Shown in pieces: positions 41,701 to 51,778 of a DNA stretch of 60,464 nt. Location of the stretch: NCBI GenBank assembly GCA_009602725.1, contig WELB01000320.1, positions 9,617 to 70,080 of the forward strand, in the 5' to 3' direction. The stretch is from Spirogloea muscicola (taxonomy: Eukaryota > Streptophyta > Zygnematophyceae > Spirogloeales > Spirogloeaceae). Below the pieces are notes generated by a model. It saw only the letters and a list, made by a program, of their open reading frames with translations, had not been told where the DNA came from and made no database searches. How positions within the stretch are numbered: position 1 is the first letter of the stretch; the number at the start of each line of letters is the position of its first letter. The position numbers and the translations under genes were made by a program.

Positions 41701-44700
41701 CTTAGATTTGGGGAGCAACAAGTAAGTATGAGCAAGACTTTCCTAGCAGACTTGTGCCGTGCATAGTGAATTGAGGCATCATTGCAAGGAGTGTCCTTGA
41801 GACACGGTGAGCTTGACAACATCAACTCATTGCGAGTGTGTCTGATTTGATGAAGTAGTCATCGGTTGCGAAGCTATAGAGAAGGTGAACAGTTGCTGAA
41901 GCTCCTCGTTGTGATGCAGCCTTACTGGTCCCGTACCATTGGAGATAGGAAACTGCAAAAGTCTCAGATACCTCTATGTCAATGACAACCAGTAAGCTCC
42001 AATATGCATTTTGCCCAAGTTTCAGGCATGAGGGCCTGCTCTGCTGTCCCCACGTGCAGGTCATCTCGTGCAACAAGCTCCCAGTTCATGAGGGAGTTGA
42101 CTGCTATTTGTGCACATAAGAGCCAGAGTGCTGGCGACATTGAATTTGCTGCTCTCAGAGAGTTGCATTGCATTGTTGCATCGAAGCTGATGCAAATCTG
42201 CTGTGCATCTCAGTGGCAAGCCTCACAACATGTTGCAGGTTAAGCGGGGATTTCCCCGCTTCACTAGCAAACCTGTCCCTTTTACAGGTCCTTTTCATTT
42301 CGAATAACGGGTAAGTGACCACATACAAGCGTGGCAAGTATCTTCCTGATGGTCGTCTGCAACAACACAGAGAAGTCAAACTCTAAGCCAACCAATCATG
42401 ACAACTCCTGATGTTATCTCTCCTTGCTGCCACCATGCAGTATATCTGGAAGCCTGCCCGCCGAGCTTGGACTAAGTGGAACTCTCACTGAGCTTCTCCT
42501 CTACAACAATAAGTACTCTCAATACTGCACTTCTCCTCAAAGTAGTGTGATGGTGTGGTTGGCACACAGCAGTATGCCTAACTTTTCTATGAAGTCTGCT
42601 CCCGTGCATATTGAGGTCTGCTTGATGCACGTTGTCTGGGAAAATTTTGATCCGACACATACCTGCACAGGCTGACAGGCTCCCTGCCACCAGCAATTGG
42701 CAATTGTCAGAATCTGACAAACCTTGAGCTTAATTATAACAGGTGCGCAGTCCTGCACCTTTTCTCTTCAACTTTATGTCATATATGCTGCACATCAAGC
42801 ACAGCCCTAAAATATCATGCAGCTTGTGCCATCTCGAGAAGCTGATGTCATGTGACTGGGCTTGATCAACAGCATTACTGGTACATTTCCGCCTGGATAT
42901 GGCAATCTTACCAGCATGTACGCCTTCTTGGCACAAGGTAACAGGTATGACTAGCTCTGCTGATTGACAGAATACAAGAAGTATGCAATCAAGACCTTGC
43001 AATCTATGACTTGGATGTAACACTAGCTTGTGGACCCGAAGCAATTTACCAAGGAGGCACAGGACCGCCAAGCAGATGTTTCAAGCGGCCATGCGTTTCC
43101 ATGATCTCTTCCGCAGCTTAAGTGGTAGCCTCCCACCAGAGCTCAGTTACTGCAAGTCACTTGGCCAGCTCGACCTTCAGAGAAACAGGTAGCCACAGAA
43201 ACTGCTCCTGCAGAGGTCTTCCCTTCTATCATCTCACGACCAGCTGTCAGTGTCCAACTTATCTGGCATGTAACTATCCCTCTTGTGTGCAATGTGTATT
43301 GAGTGAATATTTCACTGTCTATGCCTGCAGTCTTGGAAGTGTGTCAGAAACAGTGGGGCTCTGCTGCAGTGTTGTATTGATACCCCGTGTGTTCACTCTT
43401 TTGACTAAGAAAACCATGAGACAAACATGTTGCACTTCTCCTACTGATTCTGCAAATATAGAATTATGTCACAAATAGTGGGGCTTTGCAGAAGTGAAAT
43501 ACTGTATATCACATTCTTCGCGCTTGTGGACCTATTAACATGCTGCTCACAGTCTCTCCAACCTTTTCCACAGACTCAGCGGGCCCATCCCTCCATCATA
43601 TGGCAACTTGGCTAATTTGAACAGCCTCTTCTTGTATTCCAACAAGTGGGTATCACTCCTTTGTTGTCGACTGGTTGTTTAGAATTGAAGAAGCTTGGAC
43701 CTGACACTTTCCATTCTACCTTCCATTAGATCAGGATTACGAATCATCATAGTCAGAAGCCACGGCATGGTTTTACAGAGCCCTTCCTCCTGTACCAATT
43801 CCAGATTATCGGGCCACATACCAAAGCAGCTAAGCAAGTGCAAAAAGCTCCGGCACCTGAGCCTGAGCGACAACTTGTAAGGGGTTCCTTGCCGCCCGTG
43901 TCAACTGCTTGGTTGACTTGCAAGAAGCCAGTTTCTCACGTCAAGGCATGTTTATGTGGCTCCAAATCCCACTCTCGGTGTAGCCTTCCGAGATCTCAAT
44001 CGTCCACAGTTTGTTCAACACCAACCCTAATGAGGTGGCAGTCTGCATATCAAACATGGCAGGCTTGTTGGAGGGGTACCGAAAGATTTTGGGGAGCTGC
44101 CTAATCTCCTCGACTTCCAGGCAAGCAACAACAGGTGATAGAAGCAAAAACAGACTTCGGCAGCGTATCACAGCAAGTGACTGTGCATATTTATGATCGC
44201 TTATGATTTCATCACGCCTGCAGTGAAAGGCCAACTAGATATGTGCTATTTCAGGCTGTGCTATGTATTAGGTTGACTTTGCAGGTGTCAGATCACCCAT
44301 CATCAATTGCTCGTTTGGTGTCAGCTTGGAGGGTGGAGTGCCACCAGAGCTTGCAAATTGCAGGGAAATGGTCAACCTGGACCTGAGCTACAACAGGTGC
44401 TGAGCTAGGACTGCGTCTCCATTGGAGCCAATGCTTGCCTTCACCATGTCAGCAGATACATAAACTGCAGAAGAGTCACAGCTGGCATTGTCACTTAGCG
44501 GCTCGCTCGCCCTTACTGGCAGATTAAGTGGCTTTGTGCCGCCTCGATTGGGGACACTTCTGCTGCTCAACGGGCTCTACCTTACTGGCAACAGCCTCTC
44601 AGGACCGATTCCGACAACCTTTCTCCAACCTGGAGAACTTGCAAGAGCTGGTAGTGGAAATGAATAATTTCTCTGGCCCATTCCCACAGTGGCTTGGCAA

Positions 44701-46616
44701 CCTAAGCAGAGCATTGGTTATTCGTCTAGGTCACAACAGCTTGACCGGCGGAGTACCTGCGAGCATTCAAAGTCTGCAAAACGTTCAATATCTTGACATC
44801 TCCAACAACCGCCTAACCGGCAGTCTCCCCCCCGGAAATTGGAGATTTAAGCAAGCTCAATACATTTTCGGCTGCAAGCAACTCATTAAGCGGGCCCATA
44901 CCGGAGCATATTGGCAAGTTGCCGAGTCACCTATCTCGATCTCTCCAACAATCATCTCAATGGCAGCATCCCGGCGTCCTTTGCTAATTTGAGTCTTACT
45001 CGCTTCTTTAACATCTCAAACAACAACCTCAGTGGGCCCGTTCCTGGCGGTTCTATTGGTCAGTACGGCAGCAGCTCCTTCTCCGGCAATGCCGCCTTGT
45101 GTGGCGGCCCTTATGTGGCCTGCAAGACTGCTCCCCCACCTCGTTCTCGTCCTCTTTCCCCATCACCTCCGGAGCACAAGTCGTCGAGCCTATCAGGGGG
45201 GGCAATTGCTGGTATAGTTGTTGGGGCTGTTGTCCTCCTTCTCCTACTGTTGCTGGGACTTCTCCTGCTGTGTTGCTTAGCTCGGAAGAAGGACAAAACT
45301 AAGACAGAGAAGGAGCGGAGCATCGAGAGCTTCTGCTCCGAGATGTCCATCACCAAAGACAGACTCGAAGGTCCCTTCACCTACCAGGAGCTCATGGACG
45401 CAACTGAGGATTTCAATGACAACAACGTAATTGGATCGGGCGGCTTTGGGAAAGTCTATGGGTACGTACATTGCCCTGCTTGCAAGCGGTACTTATACTT
45501 GGTGCTTATTGTGCCGGTCTCTTCTTATCCATGGCTCTTCCATTTTCCATGGTGAATTCTCACCACGATGCGAAAGCTGAGCAGTGCGCAGATGAAGAAC
45601 GGGCAAAAGTATGCAGTGAAGAAGCTAGCCCCAGATAACAAGCAAGGACTGAGATCGGTGAAAGCTGAGGTGGAGGTATTGAGTCGTATCCATCACCGCA
45701 ATCTGGTCCCACTAAAGGGCTGGTACATCCCTAAGGACAGCGACGTGGACATGCTACTCATCTATCCATTCTTACCAGGCGGAAATCTTGACCAACTGGT
45801 ACACGGGGCAGTTGGCGTGCCTCCAAAGGCAGAAAGGTTTGATCACTGGGCTGCACGTAAGAAGGTTTTGTTGGGTGCAGCAATTGGGCTGAAGTACCTA
45901 CATCACGAGTGCAAACCTCAGGTGCTGCATAGGGACGTCAAGCCCAGCAACACCTTACTGGATGAACATGGTGAAGGGCACATGGCGGATTTTGGGCTTG
46001 CACGAACCTTTCAGGCACATGACACGCACGTGTCAACCATGGCTGCAGGTAGTTCCCAATGCCCTCCAATGTCTGTTGAGCTGTATCGTAGGCCTCTCTG
46101 GTGTCGAGCAAGAAGGATCTTTAAGCACATGCTGGTCGAGGCACCTCAGACTGCCTGGCAATGATTAGGGGTCATCTTTCTTGCAACTCATGACGCGTCA
46201 CAATATGCGCGTTGACAGGCACGGTCGGGTATATCGGTCCAGACTGCGCCTTAGGCCAACTGACCACATACAGCGATGTCTTCAGTTTTGGAGTGATGCT
46301 TCTCGAGACTGTTACTGGCAAACGGCCTGTTGACCCTTTCTTTCAGATCGAAATTGCGACTGGTGGCAACTTAATTTCGTGGGTGAGATCCTGCCTTCGC
46401 CACGAGAAGCCTTTGGAGTGCGTTGATATGGCGCTAGCTCCATTCGTCCCCCAGAAAGTGGACGATATTCGGGGCGCCTTGAGATTGGGGCTAATTTGCT
46501 GCTCTGATATCCCAAAACCAATGCCAACAATGGTTGACGTGGTTGAGATGCTCCAGAATCTCGGAGCATTTGGTGCTGGGTCGACGTTTCCTAGAATAAT
46601 CGTTGCCACCGAGTGA
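35746..46616 (+). CDS. LRR receptor-like protein kinase (multi-exon; contains apparent frameshifts)
   Basis: A predicted cell-surface receptor Ser/Thr kinase. Exon 1 (35746-35828) encodes a signal peptide (MAAMAAATPLLVAVALLTC). Exon 2 (36033-36176) is the LRRNT cap (KVWLQAFKAG, CSWYGVVCD). Exon 3 is 36452-36628. Single-LRR exons of 69-75 nt, all in the same phase, follow: 36743-36814, 37086-37157, 37281-37352, 37541-37612, two tandem sets of nine (37895-39819 and 40064-41991), then 42239-42310, 42441-42512, 42671-42742, 42873-42944, 43117-43188, 43574-43645, 43805-43876, 44063-44134, 44325-44396. Exon 44523-45461 holds the last LRRs, a Pro-rich stalk, a membrane span (45201-45285) and GSGGFGKVYG. 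Kinase exons 45585-46048 and 46219-46616 carry AVKK, HRDVKPSN and DFGLA; the APE motif reads GPD. Exon 44523-45461 has three apparent +1 indels (near 44611, 44827, 44923). The ligand is unknown. Confidence 0.85.
37764..42105 (+). repeat. 2.17-kb tandem duplication of nine LRR exons
   Basis: Unit 1 is about 37764-39932 and unit 2 about 39933-42105, offset 2169 bp, with all nine exons and introns collinear. Unit 1 is damaged: a stop in the first exon (CTATGA at about 37896 where unit 2 has CTATCA), a 2-nt deletion near 38557 (exon 70 instead of 72 nt), and loss of the AG acceptor before the exon at about 39240. Unit 2 is clean at these points. Confidence 0.9.
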
Positions 46617-47235
46617 TTTGGATCTAGTCACCTCCTGCGTATCCCTCTCTTGGCACTATACCAGTGCCCTACATGATACTCCTGGAGGTCGAGACTTGAT
46701 GCTGCAAAGGACAATTTCTACGACAGGCCTATGTTGGTGCACTGGCCCGTCACTCCGTTTGCCCGTCTGACCGTGGTGTCGGGTATGTAGCACGAGTAGT
46801 GTGATAGTGCGAGGAGAGGAAGAGGCAGAGGAGAGCTAGAGTGATTACCGAGCTTGACCGGAGAGAGAGGCGACAGAGAATGAAGGAAAGGGCGAGAGGG
46901 AAAGGAGCAGGAGAAAGTGAGGGTGAAGGAAGAAAAGAAGTGAAAAGGTGGCCAGCCTCTTAGGCTGGGCAGCGTCCCATGAGCGTCCCAGTAGCATTGT
47001 GGTCAGTGGAATGCAGTTGAGCTTTGCCCGTCCTGCAGTGGTGGCAAGGACAGCCATAATGTACATATTTTTAAGTATGGTCGTCACAGTGGTGAGAGTG
47101 CAAGTATGGCACATAGAATTGACCGCTTGTGAATGCTCATCGGTGTAGAAAAAGAATGAGGCAACAGAGACAGATGACAGAGAGGAGATGTGAGGAGAGG
47201 AACTATGGTTCAATCTCAAGAAGTGACCCTCCCAA
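46617..47235. other. RLK 3' flank; purine-rich, no gene seen
   Basis: Follows the RLK stop at 46614-46616. 46800-46950 is strongly purine-rich (GAGAGAGAGGCGACAGAGAA and similar). No coding evidence. The RLK 3' UTR must lie here, but no clear polyadenylation signal stands out. Confidence 0.4.
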
Positions 47236-48566
47236 AGTGCGCGAGCACGGAAAGATTGACAAGGTCCAAAGGGGCTGATAATATGCTGAAGCACATAACC
47301 AAGTCAGCATGTGAAAAGCCAGCCCGAAACTAACTGACGTCACCCCAAGGGGCTGACAAGTGTTGAAATACATAAATAAGCACGTGCCATGCAGGGTAAT
47401 CGCTTACTACATTCCTCCTCAGTAGCCGCAAGTCAGAAAAATAGCCCCCAGAAAGCGGTCCCTTGATGTGAGTGAGAGGCTACAGCTAGAGCACGGCCAG
47501 CACGTAGGTGCGAGGCGTGAGCTGTAGTGACCCGACCCCTCTACACAGGCAAATGGGCGGTCTAGTCCTGATTGGGTTCGGACGTAGGGATCAAGAAGCA
47601 AACCCTTACACCGTGAAGCTCATGAGTATCGCCAAGCGGAAGTCTTGCCCTGTGACGCTGCCGTCAGGCGGCCTCTCCACTTCCCAGGCAACAGCCCGCA
47701 GCTAGCCCACCAAGGGCCGGTGTCGTGCTACATCCCGTCGACGGCCTATTTGTGCTGTCTGACTAGGACAATTGACCTGGCTTGACACATGGCTTCCTTG
47801 GCTGGGTCATACACTTTTGTGTGCTAAGGATGGAGGACCACTATTCTCTCAATGCTTCCTAGGCTGGGTCATACACTTTTGGGTGGGATACAAGCTGAGG
47901 ATGGAGGACCACTTCTCTCCTCTTTCACTCTCTCCCTTCCTCTTTCTCCCGGCGACCGCTCATCAAATGCGAACGACAACAATGACCGCTCATCAAATGC
48001 GGACCACACCAACAACGGAGCGATGACAAGGGCCAAAGAAGAAAGCGCGGCCAGATTGACTGGTGGCTGGGAAATTCCAGCCCAAAGAAATGGACAAGGT
48101 CTGAACGAGCCGGGGTGCGACGCGGTGGCTGGGCGATGGTGGAACGAACGGCCGAAGATGACCATTGTATGATCAAGTCGGCCACTGAGACGGGTGACGA
48201 CGGTCCACGACAGCCGGCCATCCAGCTTAGCCAACCACCGCAGCCAACGGCCGAACCTGACCTATCAGACAGCGCTGGAATCTTCGCCGCGCCAGGCCCA
48301 AGTCGGGGCGAGCGGCCTCTGCGACGAGTCCGCTTCGCAAGGTTTACCCTCCTGCCACGAGCCACGCCTGCGCCAACGCCGCGCCATAGAAGCGTAGAGC
48401 CTAGGGCAGGAGCCGCAGCAGCTAGAAAGAAGAAGCGCGGCCAGATTGACTGGTGGCTGGGAAAGGCCAGCTCAAAGGAATGGACAAGCTAGAAAACCTT
48501 CGCACGGACCCGCTGCGCGACTTCGAGAAGTCGTGGTGATTCTGCGGTGAGCAGCTTTGAAATTAG
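47236..48566 (+). repeat. Composite dispersed repeat, copy 2 (pair of 5008-6272)
   Basis: Same order and orientation as 5008-6272. The minus-strand coding scrap with CGYF-like end at about 47430, the GGATGGAGGACCACT pairs and the CGCGGCCAGATTGACTGGT tail (about 48046) all recur. It differs by small indels and by a 58-bp insertion at 48429-48486. The two copies bracket the region holding both LRR loci and most of the retroelements. Confidence 0.8.
48429..48486 (-). mobile_element. 58-bp hairpin-tail retroposon with 9-bp target duplication
   Basis: The insertion is flanked by AGCTAGAAA at 48420-48428 and 48487-48495. The paralogous site at about 6192-6205 is empty. The inserted sequence is the family D-type 3' terminus (on the minus strand CATTCCTTTGAGCTGGCC..., ending CGCGCTTCTTC). 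It has essentially only the stem-loop and tail. Confidence 0.85.
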
Positions 48567-48574
48567 AAGAAGAA

Positions 48575-50132
48575 AGAAAGTGCTCGCCCATTGAGAATAG
48601 GGGCTGGAACAACCAGCCCGAAAAAGAATGAACAGAGTACGAGAAGGGGGCCAGGGGAAGCGCTAAGTAACAGAAACAAAGCTGCTACGAGACACTCAGT
48701 AACCCCTGCTAAGCTGCCGCAGATCAGAGATGCTGGGCTCCTGGAAGTGGGTCCCCTGGCCAGAGCCAGAGGCAGCAGCGAGGGCTCTGCCGGCACGAAG
48801 GTGCAGCGCCCGGGCCATGGACCTCTGCAGCGAGACGGCCAGGCGCATTCGATACACTTGCGCCAGCGACCCGGCTGCAGGGAAGTCAACCGGCTCCCCA
48901 TGGAAGCGCCGGGCGATGGTGTGGCGGGCGAGCTGGGTGAGCAGCTCGAGCCACCGAGCGCCCAGCGCCCCATGTGTGTCGATGGCCAACGGGAAGAACT
49001 CGTCTTCCCGCGGATGATCCGCGTACTTCAGCTCTTTGGCCCGAGCAGCGCAGGCGACCGCATACCCAGCCGTGGTGGCACATTTGGCTGGGTGTGAGCG
49101 GTCATAGGCATCAGTAGTCACCACGTCCAGGAGAAGACGTGGCCCGCCGGCCTGTCGGGTGGCCACCAGGTCTACACGCCTGGCATGGAGACCGTCGGCC
49201 CTGTGCTGGATTGGCATGATTCCGGAGTGCTCTGCTGCCACGGAGAAACCAGCCTCCAACAGGATGCCATGCATTACGTCGCGGAGGCGGTCGTGGGCCG
49301 CTGTCCGCTCTCCGCCGTGGGAACAGCGCAGAACATGAGCAGCCAGCTCTCCAGGCTCGGTCCCGCGCTCGCCACACTCACATTGACGCACACCCTGGAG
49401 ACATGGCGGCAGTAGGCCCAGGAGCCGGTGGACGGCACTTCGGAATACCTCGTCCGGGAGGGTGAGGGCGTCGTAGAGGGGGAGGGCCTGGAGCCACGCC
49501 GCAGCCCCCGGGGAAGAGGCCGAGTGGAGTCTCGCGCGCCCGCGCAAGTCGGCCTCGGGGAGCTGGAGCACGGCGGTGGTGTAGGCGGCCTTGTCGACCA
49601 CTGCCGCGATGCGCGCTTGGACGCGCAAGTCGGCGGTGTGCGCGAGGTGCGCAAAGGATACCGCCTGGCCGGCCAGGTCCGGGTGCGCCGCGAGCAGCTC
49701 CTGGTGGGCGGAGCGAAGCGACACCTGGAACGGCAGCGGGCCCATGTCGACCTCCGCCACCGCCTGCTCCAGTGCCCGCCGGCCGTGGACCAAGAAGCGC
49801 TGGGCCACGGAGGCGGCAGTCTGCGCCCAGCTGCCGAGGTATGCCGCCCGGCAAGAACGAGCGAGCGGGCGCAGGCCGAGACCACCGTGGCTGAGGGGTA
49901 GCGCCGCCTGGTGGATAGCTGCTGGCGACTGGAGGAAGCCCTGGTGGCGGACCAGGGCCGCCAAGCTCGCCACCATGCTTGCATCGAAATCTGCATACGC
50001 TGCCAACGCCCCAGGGGACGGCGGAGTGGCCCGCGTCAGGTACTGGGGCCGCTGCCCAATGGCCCTGGTCAACATGGCCAGCGATAGTTGCATGTCGTCC
50101 AGCTCGGGAAGCCGGGCCGCAGGATAGCACAT
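48575..50132 (-). mobile_element. Non-LTR family C, best-preserved 5'-truncated copy
   Basis: From the 3' tail (GAAAGTGCTCGCCC at about 48577) and hairpin (about 48600-48618), through the 3' UTR and an open frame, to an abrupt 5' end near 50132. No clear flanking duplication. It inserted right at the end of the composite repeat. Confidence 0.85.
48696..50132 (-). CDS. Truncated non-LTR polyprotein, endonuclease half (family C)
   Basis: 478 codons, open. Begins after the reverse transcriptase (LPELDDMQLSLAMLTRAIGQ aligns with families A and B). It carries QCECG...HVLRC near 49390-49320, the endonuclease-like RRVDLVA and LLLDVVTTDAY near 49170-49110, KELKYADHP near 49030, then LAVSLQRSMARALHLRAG, and ends QLSRGY. 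There is no RT domain, so it could not move alone, but its 3' end is the reference for the many family C fragments. Confidence 0.8.
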   Translation of the reverse strand: MCYPAARLPELDDMQLSLAMLTRAIGQRPQYLTRATPPSPGALAAYADFDASMVASLAALVRHQGFLQSPAAIHQAALPLSHGGLGLRPLARSCRAAYLGSWAQTAASVAQRFLVHGRRALEQAVAEVDMGPLPFQVSLRSAHQELLAAHPDLAGQAVSFAHLAHTADLRVQARIAAVVDKAAYTTAVLQLPEADLRGRARLHSASSPGAAAWLQALPLYDALTLPDEVFRSAVHRLLGLLPPCLQGVRQCECGERGTEPGELAAHVLRCSHGGERTAAHDRLRDVMHGILLEAGFSVAAEHSGIMPIQHRADGLHARRVDLVATRQAGGPRLLLDVVTTDAYDRSHPAKCATTAGYAVACAARAKELKYADHPREDEFFPLAIDTHGALGARWLELLTQLARHTIARRFHGEPVDFPAAGSLAQVYRMRLAVSLQRSMARALHLRAGRALAAASGSGQGTHFQEPSISDLRQLSRGY

Positions 50133-51778
50133 TTACTTATGCAGCCCTCCATAGACAACTTGGACACGGTTGATGCACATTAGCAAATCCACACAAGCCA
50201 GCGAAGTAGACCAGTTTGACACGATAAAGCACGCAAGATTTTGAGCTCCTGGTAGCCTCTTGGTCATACACTTTCCAGGGAGGAAGTATCAAGCATTGCT
50301 TTTCTTTTTGCTTTCTCTTTGGTGCAAGCCATACGCCCTTGATCCACTCCTACGCATGACCACACAGTTGGCCCCAAAGTTTCGGAGTCCTTCAGTAGAA
50401 GACCTTGAGCTGCAACAGTTCACCGTTGCTGCTTCTGCCATGCTTGCACCATGCCGCAGCTCATGGACAAGGACTTGGATGGCGGCTCGATGCGCTTTCG
50501 GCAGCTGATACTGCAGTGGAACAACCTTTGCCTCGTCCGCATATTGCTCAGCGGCCTGTCCTTCGGCGCCTTCGCCCTCCTCCAGTGACAGTTACGCACT
50601 TAAAGCTCCGCGACATCTGTGCGGATTTTCTTCTGTTGCTTTCTTTTGGCTTTTCCCAGCAAAGCAAGCCAGCTTTTTCGCTTGCTCACCATCAACTCGC
50701 ACTGGCTCCATACAATTTCTGGGACCAGGTTGATCCTGAGATGCGTGCTGTCTATCTTTTGTGGCCTTCTTCTGCATACTCTTACTGCAAGATAATGCAG
50801 TGGAAGTGCATCTCTACATTCTTCGGGATCTTTAGCCTGCTCATACATTTCGATTGCTCACAATCACCTGAATGACCATTTATACAGTGTTGCTCCGTGC
50901 AACAAAGTGGCATAACCTCGAATTGAGGAATCAGCTGAATGACTTATGATGACTGCCAAATGTCATCACAACAAGACAGGAGATGAAGTAATTGCTTGTG
51001 AAGGGCTTTAGGAAGCAGTGAGGAAAGACAAACAGGCTTGAGATAAGGCCCGCGTCTTTGTACCTGCTCCTTGGCCTCTGATTCCTGTCTCGGCATCTAA
51101 GGCCTGCGCGGGCAACTAAGCCGAGAATAGCGACCACGTAAAGCACCCTATGACATGGAAGATTTCCAGTGACCTGGGATCCTCCAACCAGATATCACTG
51201 CATTGACTGCACACTCACAGTGGCTACCTAATTGACCTGCCATGGGAAATTTCTCAGTAGAAAGAGTCTGGCATTCATTGGCTTTAAGTCAAGAAACAGG
51301 AACCCAGTGTAGACTGCAGGTAATTGAGTCCACCAGTATCAGGTGGGTCGCATGTTCAAGCGCGTGAGATGAAGAAACTCAGCAGTCACAGTAAAGCCAA
51401 CAAAGAATCGGGGCAAGGGTTGCAGTTTGAAACTTCAGGCATTCTTGCCATATGTGCCACAGCTAATTGTAGCACCTAATCATCAGTAGATTGTCTGCAG
51501 AATTACTCCACTAGACATGCCATGAGCTGCTGGGCAATGTCCTGGACGCTGTCTAACATCATTTGGTTTCTATGTGGGGCTCTCAATGCTACTGTTTGAT
51601 CCACAGCCGACTCAGCATCTAACCAAGATGCTGTTACCTCGCACGACCTACAGCTACTCTGTACATGACTATTCTCGTATGGTCACCAAAAGACTGCTAT
51701 AATGAAAGAATGCTACTAGCACAAGAGCCTAGCTTGACCTTGACATAAATTGCCGCTAAGCAGAGTCTTAGCCCATTG
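50133..51778. other. Intergenic; no confident gene
   Basis: A short plus-strand frame at 50451-50588 (MPQLMDKDLDGGSMRFRQLI..., 45 residues, hydrophobic C-terminal half) might be an exon of an unrecognised gene, but I see no supporting neighbours. The rest (50600-51778) shows no domain, repeat or RNA gene. RPA2 3' UTR is expected just below 51779. Confidence 0.35.
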
